A stretch of 64,000 nucleotides of DNA from Arachis hypogaea (Eukaryota > Streptophyta > Magnoliopsida > Fabales > Fabaceae): assembly GCF_003086295.3 (NCBI RefSeq), contig NC_092045.1, positions 87,868,693 through 87,932,692 of the forward strand, read 5' to 3'. Below are positions 32,816 to 44,982 of this stretch, in pieces. Both the position numbers and the translations under genes were made by a program. Position 1 is the stretch's first letter, and every line of letters starts with the position of its first letter. A model generated the notes under the pieces. That model did no database searches and had not been told where the DNA came from. It was given only the letters and a program-made list of their open reading frames with translations.

Positions 32816-35648
32816 ATGGCGGAAGAGAAAGAATCAACTTCGATTCCTCTGAGTCAAGCAGACAATGCCTCTTCCGAAGATCCCGAAGATCCGGCAAAGT
32901 CTCCCCCCAATTCTCCTAATTCCTCCACTCGCAGGGTCAACCCTCCTTTTTCCTATTTTCTTTCCCTTAAATTATTAGACATTTTATCCAGTTAATCTGA
33001 ATCGTTGACGTTTGAAATCACAGAGAATCTTGAACCTAGAATCTGATGTCTAATCGCATTTACTGTGCAAATCGATCTGTATTGTGCAGTGACGGCCAAG
33101 ATCCCAAATTCGATAGGAATATAATGGGATTTCTTTATTCAAATCCCTAAAGACATTGCTCTTTGTAACTATATGCACTCTTCGTAAATAAACCAACTGG
33201 GTTCTTGAAGTTCATTCTCTAATTTGTTGCTAAGATGATGTAGCTAAAAATATTTTTATGGTTGCACTTGTGACCTGAATTGCTCCTTGATTTCTTTACC
33301 TTGGACATCCTTAAAATAATTCGTATGGAAAATAACGTAAAATCATAAAATATTGTAACATAATCCCCAATTGCCCTTTCTCCCTCTGGAAAATACTACA
33401 TGATTAATGTGCATTTGTTTGATGTATACAAGTTCTCATGTTTCGAATTGTTTCAGGACATATTTTAGTTTGTTTGTATCGCCATTGACTTATTATGTGT
33501 ATTTGTTTCAGGCATGTTGCTTTGTTCTCCAAAGTTGGGTATCAAAGAAATTTATGACCGGATGGTAATTAACTAATGTACTTATTGAGTTGAATAAGTG
33601 TTATTGGTATATTTGGCCTAATTATTCATTTTATCTTGGATTTGCAGTGTAGTTCTTTTCCCAGTTGCAGTTACCTTCTTTATTACATGGTGGTTCATTC
33701 AATTTGTTGATGGTTTCTTTAGCCCAATATACTCCAGGCTTGGCATTGACATATTTGGTGAGTGTTATTTTACCTTTCTCTTTACATCATTTTATTAATT
33801 ATACATGTATTTTTTACTTGGTACTGAGTGATTACGGATGGGGGGGAATTTTTGTGTTCTAGATTTCATATCTCTAAATTCATAAAAAGGCAAATGAAAA
33901 TAGTTCAATAAGGGTGTGTTTGTGAATTTTTCCTTTGGAGATGAAGGAATTAAAGTTTCTTAACAGTTGACAGTGATTCTGATAGAGGATTCTATTGGGT
34001 TTATTGGCTCTGTGGTTTATTCTAATGGAGGAATTAGTTTTTGGAACAATTTGTACTCTTTTCATTCCTTAACAGGTCTTGAGGAAGTATATCATTACCT
34101 ATGAAATGCCTTTAAGTGTAAAAAATGGGAAAAGGATATACAGATTGGCATAACTCTTGAAAAGCAATTCATTTTACAGTCATTATTTCTCAGTTGGTGT
34201 TTTTGGCCAAGGCTGTTTTAATAGAATTCCATTTTTGATACACTGAGAAATATGGAGTATTGCTACATTCATAACTTTACTTCTGTTCCATTTATCCTAT
34301 TCTTCCCTTGTTCCTGAGGAAATATTACTGTCTGGTTTTCCTCCTACTAAATTCGGACCCTGCATATAGTTGCAGAAAGCCTGAAACCACATGTGTACCC
34401 CCCCCCCCCCCTTCTCTCCTCCTCCTCCTCTCTCTCTGGTTTTAAATTTCTTCACATTTGATCTGGCCTTTGTCATTTTGACTTTACTTGTATATTCCCA
34501 ATGCAGCGTAGTAAAGTTTGAAACTCTTGTTTTGTGGTGCAGGACTTGGTTTTATTACATCTTTGGTTTTTGTATTTCTTATTGGTGTTTTTGTTTCATC
34601 ATGGATGGGTGCCACCGTTTTCTGGCTTGGAGAATGGTTCATAAAGCGAATGCCCCTTGTTAGGCATATATACTCTGCGTCCAAGCAGATTAGTGCTGCA
34701 ATATCTCCAGGTATATACACAAGCACGTCTATCTTTGCTCGATAACACAGTTACTTATCTCCAGCTCGCATCCATATGAGCTATAGATTGACCATTTTCA
34801 TATAACGATGACATCATGACAAGGATGCAACCAAGCTCATATATTTCCCCCTTTATCTTCTTCACAGATCAAAATACCACAGCCTTTAAGGAAGTTGCAA
34901 TTATCCGTCACCCACGTGTTGGTGAATATGCTTTTGGCTTTATTACATCTACTGTTACTCTACAGGTACTGATAATCTGATATCATTTCACCAGTTCTAT
35001 CATTGATAAATATTTGACTTGTATATCATGATGTGATCCATCTTTGCAAGTGAGAGGAATTCGCCTCATTAGTTTGCAGCAGTTGGATATGTTGCTAATG
35101 GAATCTACTAATGGCCTATAGAGATCGACATATGTATATGCTGAATACCTATGAGTTTATAGTGTCTATGGGTCTTGCATTTACCTCGTTTTCATCCTTT
35201 ATGATGTGTGTATCCTCTGATGAATCATATTACTTTATCTTCTACTAATTCTAAATTTTTGTTTTCTTTATTTACCGTTTGATGTTTCCTCTCCATCCCA
35301 GAAAGAAAATGAAGACGAAGAGCTCTGCAGTGTTTTTGTCCCTACAAACCATTTATATATTGGGGATATATTTTTGGTTAACTCCAAAGAAATTATAAGA
35401 CCAAATCTTTCTATTCGAGAAGGCATAGGTAGGTTCTCTTTTCCTTAATTACCTTTTTCTTATCAATGTCCCTTGTATGATCTTAATATGTCATGAATAG
35501 TTCGTGTAAGTGACATTATTGCATTAATGGTTATGCAGAAATAATTGTTTCTGGGGGAATGACAATGCCACAGTTGATATCTCCATTAGAAAGAGCACCT
35601 AGACAGAGTGAGAGAATCCCGTTGAACCGAATTGCATCAAGGGCATAG
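32816..35648 (+). CDS. LIKE-COV protein (CONTINUOUS VASCULAR RING family, DUF502)
   Basis: Seven coding exons with GT-AG introns join to 786 nt (261 residues): 32816-32935, 33512-33564, 33648-33757, 34543-34710, 34868-34965, 35302-35428 and 35539-35648 (TAG). The N-terminus is acidic and Ser/Pro-rich (MAEEKESTSIPLSQADNASS). Two membrane segments are evident: VVLFPVAVTFFITWWFIQFV (about 59-78) and LGFITSLVFVFLIGVFVSSW (about 96-115). Family motifs follow: MGATVFWLGEWFIKRMPLVR, HIYSASKQISAAISPDQN, IIRHPRVGEYAFGFITS and VFVPTNHLYIGDIF. The length is normal for the family. Arabidopsis COV1 affects vascular patterning, and the family has been linked to Golgi/trans-Golgi trafficking. The gene appears intact and is flanked on both sides by retrotransposon nests. 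The ATG is in a good GAAGATGGCG context. Confidence 0.95.
34397..34440. repeat. Poly-C and CT-rich microsatellite in intron 3 of the LIKE-COV gene
   Basis: A run of about 14 C followed by CTCCTCCTCCTC and TCTCTCTC lies in the 785-bp third intron. It does not touch an exon. Confidence 0.85.
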
Positions 35649-37961
35649 AGCTATGGATGTCTCGTGTGGCCATGCATGCAAGCAAAGAAATTCTGATAGT
35701 CTGAGCTCTATTATTATTAACCTGCATGTGATGAAATTTGTATACTAAGGTTGTTGTTTATCATTAGTTAAAAAGAGTGTTAAATACCTTGTAATAATGT
35801 AATTATTATTGTTATGATTATAATTCAAATATTCGCCCGGGAGTCTGATCTATGTGATGAATGCATGTTTAAAAATCACGATGGCACATGAGCACGTCTT
35901 ATTTGCACACTAAAATTGGTTATTAATATATTTGTTTTTTGTGTTTTGTTTTTGGTATAGTTAAATTACACAACTGATCTCTATATTTTTATTAAAATTG
36001 CAAATTGATTTCTGTACTTTAAAAGTTTGTAATTGAGTCTCTAGACAATTAAATTTTGTAATTTAGTTTTCATTGTTCAAACAACGTTTAATTTAATAGA
36101 ATATTTATCAGTATATTTACTACTTTAAATATGTGAGTTGTATGTGTTTGATAGTAAGAACTAATTTGCAATTTTAGTGAAAGTATAGAGACCAACGATA
36201 TAATTTAACAATTTAAAAATGATCAAAAACTTCTTAAGGTATTTGAACCTATTCTATCCTTCTCTAACCCCCTCACTCACTTTTTGCACTTTCCAAAACA
36301 GCACCCCACCCAACGATGTTTGTCTTTCATCTCTGTGCACTGCATCTGTGCTCACAAGTCTTGTCTCGCCTCCTTTTTCCGTCTCGCCTCTCTCATCTGG
36401 TAGGGCTCGCGATGCTGCTACTCCCCTTCGCTAGTCTCTGCATTGCCGTGCTTTATCTCCCTCTTCTCCTTTTACGTTCTACTTTTATATTATCAAGAAT
36501 TTTTTTAAAACTTTTTTAGCTATTTAATTATTGGATTATAATATATTAATTTGTTGCTGTTTTTATATGATTGTGGTAAATTGATCTACTATTTTTATGT
36601 TGATTTGTGGAGGAAATGTAAGAAGGGATGGAAAGAGAAGGGATAATGGAAGAAGGGGACATGGGCGGACTTTGGCGGTGGTGGCTCAAGGTGGTAATGG
36701 AAGAAGAAGAATAAAACTATTGAAGAGAAGAGGAGGAAGAAAAGGGAGAAGAGGAAGAGGACATTATGGTAAATGTGCGTTTTTTTTACGGTAAACCTCA
36801 TTGAAGACCTAATTACAAAATTATATTTTGTATATGGACATAATTATAAACTTTAAAGTGTATGGACCAATTCACAATTTCAGTGAAAGTATAGGGACTA
36901 ATTGTGTAATTTAACCTAATTTTAAATAAAAAAATTAGGCTGTGTTTGGTTCTGAGAACAGGACAAGACAAGAAAGACACTGAGAATAAAACATAAAAAA
37001 ACAAAGACACAAAAATTAATATTCTATTATTTTGTTTGGTGATAAACTAGAACAAATTATGAAAGTCTAATTTATTTTTATTTTTATTTTTTTATTAAAA
37101 AATTTTGAAAAGCAAAATATAATAAAAAAATAATTATAATAAATTAATAAAATTAATAAAAAATAAAAAATACAATTTATCTATCTATGTCTCATTTACT
37201 AAATATAATTTTTATGCCTATAAACAAATGCAGCTCAAAATATATTTGATAAAGTTTATTTTTCAGAAGTATTAAAGTTTAGTTTTAAAGAATTTATAAA
37301 ACTGTTATATTTATATTTGTTAAAATAAAATAAAAATAATTTTAAATACACAAATTTAGCAATTGTGTTTGATTAAATTATTTTTAAAATTCAAAATTAT
37401 TTTAATAGATGTAAATATGAATAATTATTAATATATGAAATTATATTAAATAATTTTTATAAGTAAAAGTTAAATATATAAAAAAATTTTAGGTATGCAT
37501 TCATAACTTTCAAAAATTTATAAATATATAATTTTTTAATTTATCACTTAAAAAGTGAAATATTTTTATTTATAAAACTCACGTATCTTTTCCAAAATAT
37601 TTTATCACATGAAAACTAAGATCTTATACAAATATTTTATCATATAATAGTTTTATACTTTTATTAAATACAACAATTTATTAATTTATAATAGGAGGGT
37701 AGTAATAAATTAGTTGCTCGACAAATGTAACTGTATTTACTTGACAAGTGGTGGATTTCATTGTTTGATATGTATGTGCCATTGTTTATAAAATACGAAA
37801 ATTGTATAAACAAGACGGTTATCATAGCGCGGTAAAATCTGCTCTTCTGATGTTGAAATTCTAAAAGGCTCTATATAAGGGTGCCATAGACAGCTCCAAC
37901 AATATTTGTATGAGCTGAAAGGTTCTTGAGAGCAGATAGATAACATCATAAGAATTAGTAT
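35649..37961. other. AT-rich intergenic region downstream of the LIKE-COV gene
   Basis: It holds the 3' UTR of the gene, one MITE (35960-36209), a second copy of its right end (about 36790-36920) and AT-rich DNA. The short ORFs at 36219-36801 are compositional. No gene is recognisable. Confidence 0.5.
35960..36209. mobile_element. MITE with inverted ends GTTAAATTAYA
   Basis: This 250-bp element has ends pairing over about 47 bp: GTTAAATTACACAACTGATC at the left, and at the right the reverse complement of GTTAAATTATATCGTTGGTC. Both continue into CTCTATA...AAAATTGCAAATT. No ORF is present. A related end at 36870-36917 (GTGAAAGTATAGGGACTAAT, then TGTGTAATTTAACC) suggests a second, truncated copy. 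The TSD is not clear. Confidence 0.65.
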
Positions 37962-38948
37962 TATAACACTCTAATTATCCTAGGCCTTATTTCTAGTTGT
38001 AAAGCAAAGGTTAACTAGAGGTTATGATAATTCTAAAACTTATACATAAATATATAGAAAGAAATAATAATTCTAGAAATCCGATGAAAAGAATAAACTC
38101 AAGTACGGAATTACAAAGAGCGAACGTTCACACGAAGCTAACGCATAAGATACAAAGTATAGATGCAAAAGAATAGAATATATATAGATATAAGAGTATA
38201 ATAATCATAGGGAACTAGCCGCAACTTGCGGAGTTTAAACCGACTAGTCAAACTAAAATACAAGGAGTTTTTGAAGTTTAAAAACAGCTTATACAACTTA
38301 TCTCTCAAGTAAGCCTCTAAGGCCATAAAGATAAATATACAAAGAAATGTGAGAGTAACTATAACAAAGTAAAATAGAAATAAACCAAGGAGGAACCATA
38401 CTCCGCTCTGTCACCATATCTGCAATCTCACCGAAGTGGATTTGTAACCTGCGTCTGAAAAACAACAACAACATATGGTATAAGAACCGGAAGTTCTCAG
38501 TATGGTAACAATGCCCAATATGTAAGATGTAAGGCTCCAAGACGCCGAAGGCAATCCTAGAACTTCACATCACATACAGATATTCAAGCTTAATGAAATA
38601 AAATGATTAAATAAGGAACTTAGACCATAAACCGGGTTATCTAAACTTAGGGGAAATTCTAACCAATACTAATCACACCGCTGTATCCCACAGCCTTCGC
38701 CAACCTAACCTCCGTACGATCCCACCGCCACCACCTACCTAACCTCCTCAGCAACAAGTAAAACACAGATAATATTTATATATAACAAGTAGTTCAAGAA
38801 GCAAGTAGGCATGTTATATAATTAGACAAACTCAAGTAATCAAAGCAATCAAGCACATAAGAGATGCATATGATGAATGTCTATCATATTGGCTTGTGAT
38901 ATCACTTGTCGGTCTGTGAATGCCAACCCGACACATCCTCCCGGATGT

Positions 38949-39360
38949 AGCCTTTTCTGCCACGCTAGAGATATAGTGCCTTGCGCACTCATGCAGCAGC
39001 GAATCTGCTACATCAGAGATATAGTGCCCTGCACACTCATGTAGTAGGGAGTCTACTATGCCAGGGATATAGGCCCCGCACACTTGCTGCAGCAGAGAAG
39101 GAAATAACCATAACAAATCATGCAGTAGAACAATCTGCCACGCCGGGGATATAGTCCCCGCACACTCTCAACAACAACTAGTCATGCAGCAGAACAATCT
39201 ACTACGCCGGAGATATAGGATCCGCACACTCTCAACAACAACTCGTCATACAGCAAAACAATCTGCTACGCCGGAGATATAGGATCCGCACACTCTTAAC
39301 AATAATTCGTCATGCAGCAGAACAATCTGCTACGCTGGAAATATAGGCTCCGCACACTCT
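38949..39360. repeat. Tandem minisatellite in H, about 51- and 64-bp units
   Basis: Imperfect repeats of a phrase like CAATCTGCTACGCCGGAGAT, then ATAGGATCCGCACACTCTCA, are followed by CAACAACTCGTCATGCAGCAGA-type words cut to variable lengths. The left three units are shorter (about 51 bp) and the right four about 64 bp. They lie inside the left half of H. Confidence 0.8.
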
Positions 39361-39714
39361 CATATAATCTAATCATTTCCTCATCATTCCTTTCGAAGTT
39401 CATAACTTATCACAACCATCATCAATTCGTAATTTTCCATTCCGAACTCGTCAGTTCATATGCTTCTCAATTCGTTGTCAGTACTCACCAAGTTCACTAC
39501 TCTTCCTTCTCTCTCAACCAAACTCATCCTCAATACACCAGAACCCTAAATCTCCGTTCGCTAACTTTTCAGAGTAAAACCCAAATTAAACTCCCTAGGA
39601 CCTTTCTCATATTCTGATACCCGAACATAAGCCCAAGAATCTTAAAATGGTATCACAGAAGCTTACAAGCTTGTTGGGAAGGTAAAATAGTTGAAAACAA
39701 AGTTTAAGTTTGAA

Positions 39715-39810
39715 AAACATGGTATGTGCGTACGCACAAGGGTATGCGTGCGCACGCCCAAGAGATTTTTAAAAGGTGTGCGTACACATAGGGGTGTGCG
39801 TACGCACAGG
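39715..39810. repeat. GTGCGTACGCAC palindromes in H, left of E
   Basis: Near-perfect palindromes TGTGCGTACGCACA, TGCGTGCGCACGC, GTGCGTACACAT and TGTGCGTACGCACAGG lie just left of the E insertion. The array resumes right of E at about 59325-59470 (GTGCGTGCGCAC, GTTCGTACGCACAAGG, TGTGTGTGCGCACA), so E landed inside it. Confidence 0.75.
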
Positions 39811-39858
39811 TACCAACTTTTATAATTCTGTTCACTTGCACAAGGCGTGCTAGCGCCC

Positions 39859-41282
39859 TGAAGAACGAAACTCTCGCACGATCTAGAATTTTCACAAATA
39901 AATTCCCGTTGTAAGTATAGCTTCTAGACCGACAAGAATTTCTTTCTTACAAAAGTTTTGGTTGTCACAAGTAACAAACCCCTTTGGAACTGATAACTGA
40001 AGTATTTAAACCTCGGGTCGTCTTCTCAAGGAATTGCAGGGAAGTATGATTTATTATTGGTTATGCAAAGGTATATTTTGGGGTTTTGAAAAGGTTTGAA
40101 CAAATAATTTAATTGATAAGAAAAATAAATTAATAATTAGAAAATCTCTTGGCAAGGTGTGAGAACTGGAATTTCTATCCTAGTTATCCTTATCAAGTGT
40201 GCTGAGAATTGGGTTTTAATCCCACTTAATTATCCCTTATTAAATAAAGGAAAGTCAAGTAGACTAATTAAATTGATCCTCGAGTTTCAGTCAACTTTTA
40301 GAGCGATCCAAATTAATTAGCAATTGCCAAATTCAACCACTACTGAGTTTGATAACTCAAGTATTACCAATTAATCAACCAAAGCCAAAAGGGGAAAATA
40401 AATCATAAATGAAGCAGAACAATCATGAGTCTGAAATACCTCAAATTATATTACCTAAGAAAATTCTAACATGAATGGTTCATAAGCCAATTGGGCAACA
40501 TCAATCAAATACACATAAAAGCATCAGAGTCAATAAAAATAGAAGAGAAACATAGATTATTGAACCTGGTATGAAGAAACAATCCTAATGACTAGAAGAA
40601 ATCCTGAAGCCTAAGATAAATCCATACCTAAGAGAGAGGAGAGAACCTCTCTCTCTAAAAACTACATATAAATTATGAAAAGTGAAATATGATCCGATAT
40701 ATTGAGTCTCTGCATGTTTCCTGACTTTAATCTGTGTTTCTGGGCCGAACTCTGGGTCAAAATGCGGCCCGAAATTGTCTCCAGCGTATTCTGTAATTTT
40801 TGCAGATCGCGCAGGTCACGCGTACGCGTCAGTCACGCGTACGCGCCATTTAGCGATTTCCTCTCCACGCGTGCGCGTCAGGCACGCGCTCGCGTTGTTT
40901 GCGCGAACTCCAATCCACGCGTACACGTCGCTGTGATTTTGTCCAATTTGCGCGCACGTGTCAGCCATGCGTGCGCGTCGTTGTTTGCTGGTTGTCTCCT
41001 TTATTTCTTGTGCTCCTTCCTTTTTTGCAAGCTTCCTCTCCATTCTCTAAGCCATTCCTGCCCTATGAAGCCTGAAGCACTTAACACACATATCAAGGCA
41101 TCGAATGATAATAAGAGATGATTAAAATACACAAATTAAAGACTCTAGGAAGCAAGTTTTTAATCATAGAACAATTTGGGAAGGAATTGCAAATACATGC
41201 TAATCATATGAATAAGTGGGTAAAGACTTGATAAAAACCACTCAATTAAACACAAGATAGACCATAAAATAGTGGTTTATCA
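39859..41282 (-). repeat. 3' LTR of element E
   Basis: The 1424-bp copy contains an array based on CACGCGTACGCGTCAG at about 40805-40985. It is 34 bp shorter than the other LTR, equal to two 17-bp array units. Confidence 0.92.
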
Positions 41283-41319
41283 ATCTTCCCACACTTAAAC
41301 ATTAGCACGTCCTCATGCT
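41283..41319 (-). promoter_or_regulatory. Hairpin plus polypurine tract, 3' end of element E
   Basis: The tract on the element strand is AAGTGTGGGAAGAT (41283-41296). It is preceded by the stem AGCATG/CGTGCT with an AGGA loop and one G-T wobble (41304-41319). Confidence 0.7.
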
Positions 41320-42761
41320 TAGCTTAAGGAGATAAAACAAATGAGTAGGAAAAAGCAAGACTCATGCAATGCAACCTATGAATGTGAATGCAGCTAAATG
41401 CAAAATGCTTTTACCTACTTGGTGAAAAAGTAAATAAATCTTTCAAGAATAAATATGAACTGGATTTCACTAATTCAAATCACAAAATAAAGTACAAATA
41501 ACTTGCAAGAAGAAAATAGCTCATGAAAGCAGGGAACAAGGAATCGAGCATCAAACCCTCACCGGAAGTATATGCACTCTAATCGCTCAGGTGTTTAAGG
41601 TACGATTCTCTCAATTCTATACTAATCTTGCTTTTTAAGGCTTGCTCTTCATCTAAAAATCAACAAAAAATTAATGCACCAATACACAAATAAAGAGGTC
41701 TTTTAAGGGTTGTAATGGGGTCAAGGTCAAGGTAAGATTGTATTTGGCCAAGTGGACTAAAATCTGAATCCTTAATTAACCTAAACTTTTTCCACCTAAC
41801 TTAAGACAATCCATTTAATTAAAATGCAGAGTCTAACTTTCCATTAACTATGTTTTCCATATATTCATGCATCCTAAATTTGAGTACAGTACATATGCAT
41901 TGATACCAACACTTACTTTGGGGCATTTTGTCCCTTTTTATTATTTGCTCTTTTTTTTTTCTTTTCTTTTTCACTTTTTTTCTTTTCTTTTTTTCTATTA
42001 TTATATTTGTATTTTTTTCTCTTATTTTTCTCAATGCATATGATTAAAGTATTGAATGCAATAATATGTGTCAACTATTATTTTGCACATTTTCACAAAA
42101 ATATACAACACCCAATTATAAAAATATACAACACCCAATTACTCAAACCAAATATTTTCAAACCCAATTTCCCCACACTTAAATCATGAGAACTTTTACT
42201 AGTCTAAGCTAACCAAGGATTCAAATTAAGGACATTATTGTTTTTCGCTTAGAGTTAGTAATGAGCTAAAGTAAAGAACAAATGGGTAAAATAGGCTCAA
42301 ATTGGTTTGCAAAGGATAACGAAAGGGTAAGGCCATATGGGTATGTAAGCTTAGTGAAACAAAGGCCTTAATCATATAAGTGCATGCATACATCAAACAA
42401 TGGAAATATAGAATTAAGCAAGATAAAGATCACAATTTTAGAGAGAAAAACACACACCAAAAATAAAATATTGGTTGATAAGATGCAACCAATCAAATAG
42501 GCTCAAAATTTCACCGGTTTTGTGTGTTCGAGCTCTAAACCATGTTCCAAAATAAAATTTCTTCAAACAAGTTTTTTGAAAAGTTTAATTCAAATTACTG
42601 AAATGCTATAGAAGGTTTTCTTGAAAAAGAAAATATTACTTCAACCAAGTGGTAAAATATGCACAAAATCAAACAAACATGCAATCAGACATGCAAATGC
42701 AACAATGAAAAACAAAAATTGGTATTGAGAAGAAGGTGACTAACCCACGGAGATCGGTATC
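41320..42761 (-). other. 3' untranslated region of element E
   Basis: AT-rich, non-coding and homologous in layout to B 13713-15110. It contains a T/CT-rich tract at about 41950-42010 and an isolated CCCCACACTTAAA at 42171, a tract-like word without a hairpin. Confidence 0.55.
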
Positions 42762-42886
42762 GACCTCCCACACTTAAAGATTGCACCGTCTTCGGTGCAT
42801 GCAAAGCTGTGCAGGTGGGCGGGGATTGTGGTTCCTCAGCCGGTGCTCGTTGTAGAGTCTTTCTCTTTACCCTTCCTGGTGGCCAT
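42762..42886 (-). pseudogene. ORF2 remnant of element E with internal hairpin-tract module
   Basis: An ATG at 42886 begins MATRKGKEKDSTTSTG, clearly related to the start of ORF2 in B (MATKKGQEKATS), and meets a stop after 16 codons. Next comes the hairpin TGCACCG/CGGTGCA with an AAGA loop (42782-42799) and the tract AAGTGTGGGAGGTCG. The roughly 1.2 kb of ORF2 between these two landmarks in B is absent. This is an internal deletion that spared both the start codon region and the downstream module. Confidence 0.75.
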
Positions 42887-43570
42887 CCTGAAAAGGGAGA
42901 AGAGAAAGGGACATGAAGTCAAAGGGATAGAGCAAGGGAGAGGGCAGTACGAGTGATAATCATGCCAAAATAAAGAAGAATGTCGTTAACACATGGTCGG
43001 GACTCCATGAAATTAGGATATCAATGGAAACATAGCATGATAAATTGAGGCAATTAAATACAAGATGTTTATTTGCATGTTGGCAAAGGCATGAGTACCA
43101 TAAATCAAGCATTAAAAGCCCTAATGTATTATTAGTCGTAAGAAACTAACAATAACGTTTGTATTGACAATTATATTTAATTAATAAAATATTAGAAAGG
43201 ATTTTATGAAAAACAGGCATTAGAGTAGAAGGATAGAATAATAAAGAATGCACAATGCCATACGGACTTTTTCACAAACATTTAGTATGCATGTTTAATA
43301 TGATAGGGGAAGAATGAATTTGGAACATGCGAGCATTCCGAAAACAAATAATACGAATTGTCAAACAACTCCATAATAATCCACAAGTAATAGTGAAAGA
43401 CCTAAATAAAGTTCCAACACCAACATAAAAATGCATGAAGAAGAAAGAAAAAGAGACCATAAATAATTATGCAAAAAGAAAATTAAGAAAAGTGCAAAAG
43501 GTAGAAGAAGAATGAAGAAGAGAAGAGGGAGGAAAAGAAGAAAGAAATAGGATTAGAAAAGAGAAGAAAA
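42887..43570 (-). other. Spacer upstream of ORF2 remnant, element E
   Basis: Non-coding AT- and GA-rich DNA equivalent to B 16378-17180. I see nothing else in it. Confidence 0.5.
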
Positions 43571-43965
43571 GGAAACTGATTAGGCGGCGCGTTGCGTGCA
43601 AGGTGCACGGCGCTAACGGCGCGATCGCGTCACACACGCATACGCGTGGGTGAGTGTATAGGGGAGGGACGCGAGAGCGTCCCTCATGCGTACGCGTGAT
43701 TAGGGATCGTGCAAAACGCACGAGGACATCCACACTCCCACACAACTTTCTGTGCGAAACCCCAATAACGCCGATTCACACACCCACACGGATGCGTCGC
43801 TGACGCTTACGCGTGGGTTGGACTTTTTGCAGGGGCGTATATGCGTGTGGCATGCGTACGCGTGGTGTGGTTTGTGTTCCACGCACCACTCCTGCGCGTC
43901 TCTCGCGCAACTCTCTGTTCAGTTTCGCTACACAAACGGCGCGTGCGCGTCGTAGACGCTGGCGC
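43571..43965. repeat. GC-palindrome array, element E spacer
   Basis: The cluster includes GGCGCGATCGCGTCA, CACGCATACGCGTGGG, CATGCGTACGCGTGA, GACGCTTACGCGTGGG and CATGCGTACGCGTGG. It is the counterpart of B 17185-17389 and of the A/D/F arrays. The small overlapping ORFs through it are artefacts. Confidence 0.75.
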
Positions 43966-44484
43966 ATCGATCACCCTTTTTTTATGCAGTATGCATAATG
44001 CAAAATGCAATGAATGTCATGCACGATTCCAGGTTCAATCAGGATTCAAAAATAGACTAAAATGGAAAAGGAACGATCATACCATGGTGGGTTGTCTCCC
44101 ACCTAGCACTTTTAGTTAAAGTCCTTAAGTTGGACATTCGATGAGCTTCCTGTTATGGTGGTTTGTGTTTGAATTCATCCCAAAATCTCCACCAGTGTTT
44201 GGAATTCCAACAGCCTCGGGGTCCCAAACAAGGCACGTAAAGCCTTTGAGCAAGTTTAAACAGGTTTCTAGGCTCCCGGGGTGTTGAATGTCCGAATAGA
44301 TTCCAGGATCCCAAACTTTACTTTTACACCCATCTTTGTCTTAATTTACATTTTTCCAGCCGGGAGATAAGTAATCTGAATTCTCACTGCAATGACCAAA
44401 CAGCTTCCGAGATCCTTTCAATTGAGCTTGACACCAATCCTTGCACCTCAAATTGAAGTGTGAAACCTCATTGAATCTTGCATA
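43966..44484 (-). other. Spacer downstream of the gag-position ORF, element E
   Basis: Mixed-composition non-coding DNA follows the stop of the gag-position ORF. No domain is recognised. Confidence 0.45.
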
Positions 44485-44982
44485 CTAGCTTTGAGTGCGA
44501 GTTATTTTCCTTTTACTCTTAAAGCCGCAGAGAGCTCTAAGCTGGCTATCTGTTTCAAGTAAACCATATTCAAGTGGAAAAGTAAAGATAACAGCTAAGG
44601 ATTTTACCCACTTGAAGTTTGTATTGGGCGGTAATGGCCTTGAGATAGGTGTTTCCAGTGGTTTTGCAAGCGCTACTCCCTTGTGGTCTTCTGTGAATTC
44701 TTCCACCTCTTTGCAAACTTCTTCAATTTCAACCATGTCTTGATCAAAGTCTTTGATATCTTCCTCATCACTTGAGTCATAATTGGGAGGTTGAGAAAAG
44801 TCTACCTCTGCATCATCTTCGTATTCACTTGGAGAAGATTCTTCTATCTCAAAGAGTTCACTTGCGGATGCAAGTTTATCACTAAGAGAACTTGACTTGT
44901 GAGTATTATCATCAAGGAAACTTGTGTCTTGGGTTATTCCATCCAGTTCTTCATAAGATGCCTGCTTTGGGGGTTGTGCACT
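44485..44982 (-). pseudogene. gag-position ORF of element E, C-terminal part
   Basis: An open frame on the minus strand runs from the solo-LTR junction to a stop at 44485. It is very acidic at first (FEIEESSPSEYEDDAEVDFS, SSDEEDIKDFDQDMVEIEE), then PLPPNTNFKWVKSLAVIF and LLETDSQLRALCGFKSKRK. It is continuous with 46664-47260 once the solo LTR and one TGCAC copy are removed. I recognise no catalytic motif. The sequence does not look like capsid, protease or zinc knuckle. Function unknown. Confidence 0.65.

Noticed and set aside
36595..36801. Small ORFs rich in F/L or R/G on opposite strands
   Set aside because: They are purine/pyrimidine-biased sequence with overlapping open frames on both strands and no homology that I recognise.
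36935..37270. Possible transposon starting GGCTGTGTTTGGTTCTGAGA
   Set aside because: The start resembles legume element ends, but I could not find the matching inverted end or a target duplication.
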